Shown: positions 7,162 to 14,000 of the stretch, piece after piece
Layout: every line of letters starts with the position of its first letter
Position numbering within the stretch: position 1 is the first letter of the stretch
Source: an uncultured Eggerthellaceae bacterium
GTDB taxonomy: Bacteria > Actinomycetota > Coriobacteriia > Coriobacteriales > Eggerthellaceae
Assembly: GCA_947565185.1 (NCBI GenBank)
Contig: CANODU010000009.1
Span: 1-38,478 of the forward strand
DNA: 38,478 nucleotides
Reading direction: 5' to 3'
Translations under genes and position numbers: made by a program
The notes under the pieces: generated by a model
Told to the model about the DNA's origin: nothing
Seen by the model: the letters and a program-made list of their open reading frames with translations, nothing else
The model's database searches: none

Positions 7162-9591
7162 CTAGAAGTAATCTGTGCGGATCTGCTCGTCTGCATTGAC
7201 GCGCCCGAACGTGTACGCATCCAGAGAATCGTCCACATGGTCGTGCACGGCCTCTTCGGGAAGATGCTGGCGTTCATACGTGAAGCCGCCCAGCTCCGTC
7301 ACCTGCTTGGACGGCATGATCTTGCTGTTCTCTTCGGTGCACTTGTAGATCTTGCAGATCTGATTCTTATACGGAGCTCCATAGCCGGTAGCGCCCACCT
7401 GGCATTGGTTCGTCAGATTGTTGATGTTGGAATCGAACACGCCGAAGAGGCTGGGCTCGGCCGCATCCTGCTCAGGGAACCACCAACCATGCTCTGCATT
7501 GATGACGCGAGGATCCGTTTCGATGGTCACATGCGCCTTCTGCCTGCACCGACCGCGCGTGTTCTCGATCCAGACCCAGTCTCCCTCTTCGATGCCATGT
7601 GCCTGTGCTGTGTCTGGATGGATATCCACCAAGGGCCACGGATGGAACTCGCGCATGGTAGGCTGCTGACGATGCTCTGAGTGGAAGAACTCATAGGAGC
7701 GCTTTCCCGTGGTCAGGACATAGGGGTACTCTTTCGCAAGCTCCGGCGTGCTGTACGGACTCTCGCGCGGCTCCTCGTAATACGGCAGTGGCGGATCGCC
7801 CAACGCCTCAAGCACGGTGCTGTAGAGCTCGATCTTGCCCGTGGGTGTGTTGAAGCCCGGCTCTCCATCCAAGCGCAGCATCCCCTTCTCATGACGATGA
7901 TATTCGACAGGTGGCCAGAACTGCACGCCTTCCTGCAATTCAGCATAAGTGAAGGGCACTGCCTCTGTTCCGCTCTCTATGGCCTCCTGGAGGAGCTCCA
8001 TATCCGTTCGGGGCTTGAAGCCCTCTGGATTCAAGCGGCTGCAGACAGCAACAGCGATATCCTCATCGGACTTCGCTTCATAGTAGCTGGCTGCCTTGGT
8101 GATGGAGCGCAGCGGCGTGTACCACCCGCGGATGGAATTGCGCTCGCAGCTCATGGCACATGGCAGCACCAGGTCAGCGAAGGCAACCGCGGTAGGCGTC
8201 TTGAAGACATCCACCACCACGACGAACTCCACCTTCTTGAGCGCCTCATAGACGCGGGGCGCCTCGCCTGCCATGTTCGCGATGGGGTTGGTGGACTGGA
8301 ACCACATCATCTTGATGGGATAGGGCTCATCCGTCTCGATGGCTTCTAGGACCACATCTCCATAGGCCGTTGCAACACCGGATGCCCACCGGTGCAAGGG
8401 CGAATAGTTGAGTCCCAAGCGCTTCTCTTGCATCTCAGGAGGGATGTATTCGTTATAGCCGAACGGATAGCTCAAGGAAAGCCCATAGGAGTCGCGAGCC
8501 ACTCGCTGACCGCCCGGGATCTCATAATTGCCGCAGATGGCGGACATGCAGATGATGGCGTGCGCCTGAGGGATGCCATTGACGGCCATATCCGTCGCCA
8601 CACCCCATTGCACAGCAGCCGGATGTGCCTTGGCATACCTGCGCGCGGCAGCGACGATCTTCTCCTTGGGAACCCAGGTGATGGCTTCGGCCCGCTCAGG
8701 CGTCCAGTGGCTACATGCTTCTCTCAGCTCATCGAATCCGTGACACCACTTCTCAACGAACTCATGGTCATAGAGGTCTTCCTCGATGATGACACTCATC
8801 ATCGACATGATGAGAGCCGTGTCGGTTCCCGGTCTGATCTGGAGCCATATCTCAGCTTTCGCAGCCAGCCAGGTCAGCTTCGGATCCACCACGATGAGCT
8901 TGCTCCCCCGCTGCATGAGCTCCACGATCCAATGCCCCAAGAAGCCATCTCCATTGGACTTGATGGGGTTGTTCCCGATGATGAAGATGACCTCGGGAAC
9001 CACATATTCTGGATCGTCATAGCGCTCAGGTCGGAATTGCGCGGCATCCAAGATGGTCAGATCCCCTGCAACGGCGAAGGCGATCGCCGTGCGCGGCAGC
9101 ATGCACGAATCTCCCGAAAGGAAGCCGAGTCCGAAATTGGGGCTACCGAAGCCAGCGTAGGTGATGAGCGGAACCAGCCAGTTGCAGTTGCGCCCCGTGC
9201 CCATCATGCCCACGATGGATTCAGGGCCGTACTCCTTCTGGATGCGCCGCACGTTCTCTTCGATGATATCCAGCGCCTCATCCCATGAGATGCGCTCCCA
9301 CTTGTCTTCGCCACGTTCGCCGGCGCGCTTCATGGGATACTTCAGGCGCTCGGGATGATTGACCGCCTCCACCATATTGAGGCACCGCATGCAGAGCGTG
9401 CCATGGTTGTAGGGAGAGTTCGGGTCTCCCTCTATCTTCACCAGCTTGTCATCCTTGTCGGTGTACAGAAGGACGCCACAGCTGTCATGGCATCCTGGTG
9501 CCGACCAATGACATGTGCGCGTGACCGTAAGATCCCCTTCGTGCCATCTCCAGTCCTTCCGGTAGCGATCAGAGCTCTCCTTGAATGTCAT
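7162..9591 (-). CDS. DMSO-reductase-family molybdopterin oxidoreductase (substrate unknown)
   Basis: The 809-residue catalytic subunit starts at ATG 9591, 8 nt after AAGGAG. The N-terminal Fe-S motif is C27-x6-C34-x3-C38-x28-C67, unlike the usual C-x2-C-x3-C-x27-C. The molybdopterin domains follow (WERISWDEAL at about 98, IIGNNPIKS and VVDPKLTWLA in the middle) with the C-terminal dinucleotide-binding domain (about 680-790). C163 in SGDSCMLPR is the candidate Mo ligand. There is no twin-arginine signal, so the enzyme is probably cytoplasmic, unlike most DMSO reductases. The general look resembles acetylene-hydratase-like enzymes and the gut actinobacterial catechol dehydroxylases, but the substrate cannot be read from sequence. 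The Fe-S subunit follows, and a PucR regulator is divergent and probably controls it. Confidence 0.92.
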   Translation of the reverse strand: MTFKESSDRYRKDWRWHEGDLTVTRTCHWSAPGCHDSCGVLLYTDKDDKLVKIEGDPNSPYNHGTLCMRCLNMVEAVNHPERLKYPMKRAGERGEDKWERISWDEALDIIEENVRRIQKEYGPESIVGMMGTGRNCNWLVPLITYAGFGSPNFGLGFLSGDSCMLPRTAIAFAVAGDLTILDAAQFRPERYDDPEYVVPEVIFIIGNNPIKSNGDGFLGHWIVELMQRGSKLIVVDPKLTWLAAKAEIWLQIRPGTDTALIMSMMSVIIEEDLYDHEFVEKWCHGFDELREACSHWTPERAEAITWVPKEKIVAAARRYAKAHPAAVQWGVATDMAVNGIPQAHAIICMSAICGNYEIPGGQRVARDSYGLSLSYPFGYNEYIPPEMQEKRLGLNYSPLHRWASGVATAYGDVVLEAIETDEPYPIKMMWFQSTNPIANMAGEAPRVYEALKKVEFVVVVDVFKTPTAVAFADLVLPCAMSCERNSIRGWYTPLRSITKAASYYEAKSDEDIAVAVCSRLNPEGFKPRTDMELLQEAIESGTEAVPFTYAELQEGVQFWPPVEYHRHEKGMLRLDGEPGFNTPTGKIELYSTVLEALGDPPLPYYEEPRESPYSTPELAKEYPYVLTTGKRSYEFFHSEHRQQPTMREFHPWPLVDIHPDTAQAHGIEEGDWVWIENTRGRCRQKAHVTIETDPRVINAEHGWWFPEQDAAEPSLFGVFDSNINNLTNQCQVGATGYGAPYKNQICKIYKCTEENSKIMPSKQVTELGGFTYERQHLPEEAVHDHVDDSLDAYTFGRVNADEQIRTDYF

Positions 9592-9695
9592 AGCGAACGC
9601 TCCTTCCTCATCCCTCGGTACTGCTTCCCTCAAAGAAACGATACTGAGGAACATGAACCCTTGCTACGGTCGCTGCGCTCAGAGATTTGCGGTAT

Positions 9696-9716
9696 CTTTG
9701 TTCACTGTCTACAAAG
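9696..9716. promoter_or_regulatory. inverted repeat in the divergent molybdoenzyme/PucR intergenic region
   Basis: CTTTGT (9696-9701) and ACAAAG (9711-9716) form a perfect dyad with a 9-bp spacer, so the centres are 15 bp apart. It lies between the molybdoenzyme start (9591) and the PucR start (9756). It is a candidate binding site for the regulator; this is inference from position and symmetry only. Confidence 0.4.
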
Positions 9717-9755
9717 GTTGATTCGTTGCGCTATCGAAAGCTGAGGGAGCTTACC

Positions 9756-11291
9756 GTGGTGACTCTTGCCTTGATCGCCGAAAAACTTGAGGAGATGGGC
9801 GCCGTTCCGCACCATATCCCACCCATTGGAAGACCACTCCGCGGCTGCCGTTTCCTGGAAGACCCTTTGAGCGATTCCTCCAAAGATCATGCATACCTCA
9901 CAGATGCGAACAGCTTGGATGCATGCCAAGAGAGCCTTTCTCATCTCTCCGCCCTGATCGTGGTCGGCGACAGCGATCCGAATCGCGCTCACCTTCCCTA
10001 TCTCTTCATTCCCACCCAGGACCGCACCATGGGTCAGATCCTCGGGATGGTCCAAGACGTATTCGAAAGCTACGAATATGGATTCTTCCAGGCGCTCGCC
10101 ACATCAGCGGTGAGAGATCGCAATATCGAGAAGCTCTTGGAGATAGCCTATCCTTTCTTCGATAACCCGATCTATCTTTGCGATTCCGCTTTCCAGCTGC
10201 TTGCATTCTCGCGAACCGCTGCTGTGAACAAGCCGACGCCTCAGTGGATGAGCGTAACGAAGCGCGGGCATCTTGATCCAGACATCATCAAAGGGGTCAA
10301 GGTCTCCAAGATCGAAGAGCTTGACAGCCTCAAACATGCCACGTTCGTGGAAAGCATCGACGCCGAAGGGGTCACGGACATCGTCACGCATATCGAAAAG
10401 GGAGGGGCGCGCATCGCGAACCTGACGATCGTGGGATCAGAGAGGCCCTTGGAGCCGTATCACTTGGCGCTGGCGGACTACCTCACCGAATGCGTAAAGG
10501 GTGTGCTGGAGAGCGACTTTAGCTACAACGAAAGCGACGGAGCCCTCTATGAGCGCTGGATAGCGCTCCTGCTCTCAGGACAAGCCGTCGATGCTTCTCA
10601 GATCGAACCGCATCTCAAGCGCATGAAATGGAGCATCGACGACCGATACCAGGTGGCGGTCGTCGAGTTCTTCGAAGATCGTTCGTCAGGTGCGAATACG
10701 CTTGACTATTACTGGCGGCTCCTTTCGCTTGCGCTCCCCGAGCACAAATGCTTCATCTACCACAACTCCATCGTCATCCTGATGCATGGCACCGCTCACG
10801 ACCGCAGCACGCTCACCCTTGGAAGATCCGCTTGCGAGCTCATCCGCAACAACGGGCTTCGATGCTGCCTCTCGCTGCCCTTCGATTCGCTCTTCGCCTT
10901 GCGCGCCCATCACGAGCAAGCACGGAGGATGCAATGGGCCGCGACCTCCAAAGAGCCCATCGCGCACTACGCCGACCATCTCCTTGATGACATCCTGAAC
11001 GAAGTCTCCTTCTCATCCGATTGGGATGCAGCCATCCTGCCCGAGGTGCGCAAGATGGCTGAAGATGACCGTCTGAAGGGGACCGATCTGGTCAGAACGC
11101 TCTCTGTCTATCTGAGCTGTTCATGCAACTACACCGAAGCCGCTGAAGCATTGAACCTGCATCGCAATACGGTGATCTATCGCATCGGTCGGATGCAAGA
11201 GGTCTATGGCGTGGATGTCGATGAGCACGCGAACCGCTTACCGTATCTCATATCTTGCGCTGCTTGCTTGCATCAACGACCGTCTGCGTAG
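9756..11291 (+). CDS. PucR-family transcriptional regulator, divergent from the molybdoenzyme
   Basis: The frame opens at a TTG at 9687, but the GTG at 9756 follows GAGGGA with a 7-nt gap and is preferred, giving 511 residues. The C-terminus carries the PucR helix-turn-helix (LHRNTVIYRIGRM), preceded by a CdaR/GGDEF-like central region. The N-terminal 250 residues look like the PucR sensor part, with no obvious membrane segment. Placement back to back with the molybdoenzyme operon suggests it senses that enzyme's substrate or a related metabolite and switches the operon; the CTTTGT dyad between them may be its site. It is a paralogue of the regulator at 2-1537. No T-rich terminator follows, only the hairpin at 11325-11352. 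Confidence 0.88.
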   Translation: MVTLALIAEKLEEMGAVPHHIPPIGRPLRGCRFLEDPLSDSSKDHAYLTDANSLDACQESLSHLSALIVVGDSDPNRAHLPYLFIPTQDRTMGQILGMVQDVFESYEYGFFQALATSAVRDRNIEKLLEIAYPFFDNPIYLCDSAFQLLAFSRTAAVNKPTPQWMSVTKRGHLDPDIIKGVKVSKIEELDSLKHATFVESIDAEGVTDIVTHIEKGGARIANLTIVGSERPLEPYHLALADYLTECVKGVLESDFSYNESDGALYERWIALLLSGQAVDASQIEPHLKRMKWSIDDRYQVAVVEFFEDRSSGANTLDYYWRLLSLALPEHKCFIYHNSIVILMHGTAHDRSTLTLGRSACELIRNNGLRCCLSLPFDSLFALRAHHEQARRMQWAATSKEPIAHYADHLLDDILNEVSFSSDWDAAILPEVRKMAEDDRLKGTDLVRTLSVYLSCSCNYTEAAEALNLHRNTVIYRIGRMQEVYGVDVDEHANRLPYLISCAACLHQRPSA

Positions 11292-11324
11292 ATCTCACCT
11301 GAGAAGGTCCTCTGCCTTGCGCGG

Positions 11325-11352
11325 GATGCGCATGAAGAGAAGCATGCGCATC
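11325..11352. repeat. 10-bp perfect hairpin after the PucR gene
   Basis: GATGCGCATG (11325-11334) is the exact reverse complement of CATGCGCATC (11343-11352), with an 8-nt loop. The right arm continues into TACG. The same ATGCGCATCTACG string occurs in repeat copy A (6702-6714), so this hairpin seems related to that repeat family. There is no T-run. Confidence 0.5.
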
Positions 11353-11414
11353 TACGAATGCATGTTGCAGGTCCTTCGTGGCACCCTCCAAACCGGAAGG
11401 TAGAACGCACCGTA

Positions 11415-11477
11415 GATGACGCGTGAGCGGCATCCCTTCTGGTGAGGATGCGCACCTACGGAACGTGGACTGGAGAG
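11415..11477. repeat. intergenic repeat element, copy B
   Basis: Positions 11415-11453 match 6652-6690 exactly over 39 bp, and the right flank (to GGAGAG) is also related. Here the unit is framed by CCGTAG on the left and CTACGG on the right, so the whole unit can fold into one long imperfect hairpin. It lies between the PucR gene and tRNA-Thr. Confidence 0.8.
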
Positions 11478-11480
11478 AAA

Positions 11481-11506
11481 AGGCCAGGTGCGAAGCGCCC
11501 TGGCCT
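11481..11506 (-). terminator. rho-independent terminator of tRNA-Thr
   Basis: On the minus strand AGGCCAGG pairs with CCTGGCCT around an inner GCG/CGC stem with a tight loop, followed by TTTTCTCTCC. It begins 8 nt past the tRNA 3' end. Confidence 0.8.
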
Positions 11507-11514
11507 GGTGTCTC

Positions 11515-11589
11515 TGGAGCCAGCGACAGGAATCGAACCCGCAACCCACTGATTACAAATCAGTTGCTCTACCGTTGAGCCACGCTGGC
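11515..11589 (-). tRNA. tRNA-Thr (anticodon TGT)
   Basis: On the minus strand the gene runs from GCCAGCG to CGCTGGC-T-CCA, a 7-bp acceptor stem with an encoded CCA. The anticodon arm is ACTGA-TTTGTAA-TCAGT with TGT at the anticodon, and the T-arm carries GTTCGATTC. Length 75 including CCA. It has its own promoter and terminator. Confidence 0.96.
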
Positions 11590-11608
11590 ATGCGCGATGC
11601 GCATATGG

Positions 11609-11637
11609 ATTCTATGCGAATCCGAGGACTTCTTCAA
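11609..11637 (-). promoter_or_regulatory. strong promoter of tRNA-Thr
   Basis: On the minus strand TTGAAG (11637-11632), a 17-bp spacer and TAGAAT (11614-11609). The -10 ends 19 nt before the tRNA. The -35 overlaps the stop codon of the upstream DUF4130 gene. Confidence 0.75.
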
Positions 11638-12515
11638 TAGGCCTTGAGGCCAGGTGCGCCATCTTGCATCTCCGTCAGGTTCTTCCAGAAGCGCTTCGGC
11701 ATGAAACGCTGCCTCAGCTCTGGGTTGTACCGTGCCGTAACGGAGAGCGACCGGTAGAACGCCTTCCAAGCGTCCTGCATGAGGACCTCAGAGGCGCACA
11801 CCTCAGGCAACGTCAAGGCATCGTCTTCAGCATCCACCAAAAAGCGTTGCTTCCCATCCCAGATCCCCGCCATGCCATGCACCTCATCGTAGAGGATGAA
11901 CGGCTGCACGCTGAAGCGCTCGATGAAGTGTCCCAGCACTAACGGCACGACCGCATCCTTCGGGTTGATGCGCGCGAACCATACCTCACGCTCCTCATCC
12001 TTCAGGTGCTGAAAGCGCGCGAACTGACGGATCTTCTCGCATTCGTTGTCAACGGAGCGAACGGCGTCATGGAAGGGCTTCACGCGCGGATGCGCGATGT
12101 CATTCACCGGTGCCATCTGAGAGCGCTGACATGACCTCCCTGAACAGGCAGCGCTGTACGGACAGCTTGCGCAGTCACGCCTCTTGGCACCGTCATAGGC
12201 AAAGCGGATGAAGCGGTAGAGCACCGTACCCGCGTCTGGCCTCCCCGAAAGCGTGCACTTCATCACCTGACGTTGCGTGAAAGCGCCAAGCCTTTGGCGG
12301 ATGCCTGCTGAGACGCGCGCAGCGTGAGCTGGGTGAGTGGGTACCTCAACGGCTCTCTGCAAGAGCTGCGGCTGATAGCTTGTAGCGCTCACCACCTCAG
12401 CAGGATCCTCATGGCGCGCATAGGCTTCGAAGATGCACGTGAGCATGCCCTCAGGGCTCCCGTCATGGATATAGGCTACCTCGTCGAAGATGTCTGTAGC
12501 ACTATGAGTGCTCAA
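11634..12515 (-). CDS. DUF4130/UDG-like DNA metabolism protein (TIGR03915-type)
   Basis: This 293-residue protein belongs to the family nearly always encoded beside the radical SAM gene directly upstream and thought to act in DNA repair or modification. The start is a TTG at 12515 whose last two bases are shared with the upstream TGA stop (TTGA overlap), with a GAGG site just before it. The N-terminal half (to about 110) and the C-terminal DUF4130 half (about 150-285, with ARINPKDAVVPLVLGHF) match the family layout. Between them is a four-cysteine group C115-x2-C118-x5-C124-x4-C129, which could hold a zinc or an Fe-S cluster as in UDG family 4/5 enzymes. I cannot say from memory whether relatives share it. 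Expression is probably SOS-driven together with its partner. Confidence 0.88.
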   Translation of the reverse strand: MSTHSATDIFDEVAYIHDGSPEGMLTCIFEAYARHEDPAEVVSATSYQPQLLQRAVEVPTHPAHAARVSAGIRQRLGAFTQRQVMKCTLSGRPDAGTVLYRFIRFAYDGAKRRDCASCPYSAACSGRSCQRSQMAPVNDIAHPRVKPFHDAVRSVDNECEKIRQFARFQHLKDEEREVWFARINPKDAVVPLVLGHFIERFSVQPFILYDEVHGMAGIWDGKQRFLVDAEDDALTLPEVCASEVLMQDAWKAFYRSLSVTARYNPELRQRFMPKRFWKNLTEMQDGAPGLKAY

Positions 12516-13918
12516 AGCACCTCACCTGCCTTCGAACGAAGCTCAGGTGCGGGATGCGTCTGAGGCGCCGGTGCGGATAGGAGCGGTGAGCCGGCTGCAT
12601 CCACTCCATCGAAGAGGCTCATCTGTCCCTCTATGGTCTTGTCTGCGCGCCTGCCATGGGCACCGCCATCTATGGGAGATGCGAGACGGGCATGCAGAGA
12701 CTCCTGGTCAAAGGAAACGCCCTGTCCCATATATCGCCCCTTGCAGGTGATGAAGTATCGTGCTCGCTTGTAGGCAACGCCCAGCTTGCGCAGCTCCGCT
12801 TCACCCAACGTGGTCTGACGGCGCGCCCGCATGATCAGCTTCGCCCCGCGCACGCCAATGCCCGGCACGCGCAGAAGCATCTCATACGCGCACGTGTTCA
12901 CATCCACCGGGAACAGATCCAGATTGTTCAGCGCCCAATTCGCCTTCGGGTCAACATCCGTGCACAGATGGGGATGCGCCGCATCGATGATCTCAGACAC
13001 ATCGAATCCGTAGAAGCGCAACAGCCAGTCAGCCTGGTAGAGCCGATGCTCCCTATCGAGCGGCACGTGATCGGTCTGCGGTAGGCGCGCGTCGCGCACC
13101 ACTGGCAGATATGCGCTGAAGAAGACGCGCTTGAGCCGCATGGTGCGATAGAGCGACGCTGCAAGCCCCAAGATCTGCCAGTCCGTCTCAGGTGTTGCAC
13201 CGATGATCATCTGCGTGGATTGCCCTGCGGGAGCGAAGGCGCGAGCTGCACGGCGCGGGCGTCCCTTCGACAGATAGACCGTGGTGCGCTTGCGCATGAG
13301 AGCGCGCAATTCGACGCTTTCGCTGATGGATTCGCTGATGAGCTTCATAGGCGCGATCACGCTCTGCCGCGTCTTGTCCGGGCAGAGGAGCGCAAGGCTC
13401 TCGGAGCTGGGAAGCTCCAGATTCACCGAAAGGCGATCGGCCAGAAGCCCCAGCTGCTCTATGAGCTCAAGGGCGGCTCCCGGTACCGCCTTCGCATGGA
13501 TGTAGCCGCGAAAGCCGTACTCCTCACGCAGGATGCGCAGCGTAGCGGTCATGAGCTCAGTGGTGGTGTCTGCATCCTTGATGACGCCCGAGCTCAAGAA
13601 GAGGCCTTCGATGTAGTTGCGTCGGTAGAACCCGATGGTGAGGTCAGCAAGCTCGCGCGGAGTGAAGCTCGTGCGCACCACATCTGAGTTGCTCTTGCGA
13701 TTCACGCAATAGGCGCAATCGTAGACGCAGACGTTGGTCATGAGCACCTTCAAGAGAGAGATGCAGCGACCATCTTCCGTGAAGCTATGGCAGCACCCCG
13801 CATTCGACGCCGCACCCAGCTGGCCGCGCTTACCTGAACGCTGGACGCCGGAAGACGTGCAGGCGACATCGTACTTGGCAGCATCGCTCAAGATCTCCAG
13901 CTTCTGTACGATATCCAT
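12512..13918 (-). CDS. putative DNA modification/repair radical SAM protein (TIGR03916-type)
   Basis: The 468-residue product has the radical SAM motif CVYDCAYC (C-x3-C-x2-C) near residue 66 and a C-terminal helix-hairpin-helix (LRVPGIGVRGAKLIMRARR) of the DNA-binding type. This matches the family that travels with the DUF4130/UDG-like partner, which overlaps its stop codon here. The ATG at 13918 gives the standard N-terminus (MDIVQKLEILSDAAKYDV). The frame stays open to 14083 but would run back into the next gene. The ribosome-binding site is weak (TTTGGGG). Two LexA-like boxes lie just upstream, so the operon is probably part of the SOS regulon. The substrate is unknown; a DNA base lesion or modification is the reasonable guess. 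Confidence 0.92.
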   Translation of the reverse strand: MDIVQKLEILSDAAKYDVACTSSGVQRSGKRGQLGAASNAGCCHSFTEDGRCISLLKVLMTNVCVYDCAYCVNRKSNSDVVRTSFTPRELADLTIGFYRRNYIEGLFLSSGVIKDADTTTELMTATLRILREEYGFRGYIHAKAVPGAALELIEQLGLLADRLSVNLELPSSESLALLCPDKTRQSVIAPMKLISESISESVELRALMRKRTTVYLSKGRPRRAARAFAPAGQSTQMIIGATPETDWQILGLAASLYRTMRLKRVFFSAYLPVVRDARLPQTDHVPLDREHRLYQADWLLRFYGFDVSEIIDAAHPHLCTDVDPKANWALNNLDLFPVDVNTCAYEMLLRVPGIGVRGAKLIMRARRQTTLGEAELRKLGVAYKRARYFITCKGRYMGQGVSFDQESLHARLASPIDGGAHGRRADKTIEGQMSLFDGVDAAGSPLLSAPAPQTHPAPELRSKAGEVL

Positions 13919-13925
13919 GCAAACC

Positions 13926-13955
13926 CCAAACATTTGTTTGTGCGAATGTTTGTTC
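13926..13955. promoter_or_regulatory. two tandem LexA-like SOS boxes
   Basis: Box 1, CGAATGTTTGTTCG (13942-13955), differs by one base from the Gram-positive/actinobacterial LexA consensus CGAAC-N4-GTTCG. Box 2, CAAACATTTGTTTG (13926-13939), is a symmetric variant of the same palindrome. Centres are 16 bp apart, so both are on nearly the same DNA face. On the minus strand a TATCAT -10-like hexamer (13962-13957) abuts box 1, so LexA binding would block the promoter of the radical SAM operon. Confidence 0.7.
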
Positions 13956-14000
13956 GCATGATAGCGCACTTCAACGCCGCTGGGCAGAAGATATGCAGCC

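Noticed and set aside
6679-7680. 333-residue plus-strand open frame opposite the Fe-S and molybdoenzyme genes
   Set aside because: Antisense to two clearly conserved genes; GC-rich DNA gives long false frames. Its start falls in repeat copy A.
6652-11477. Insertion sequence with terminal repeats
   Set aside because: The two repeat copies are direct, not inverted, and there is no transposase or integrase between them.
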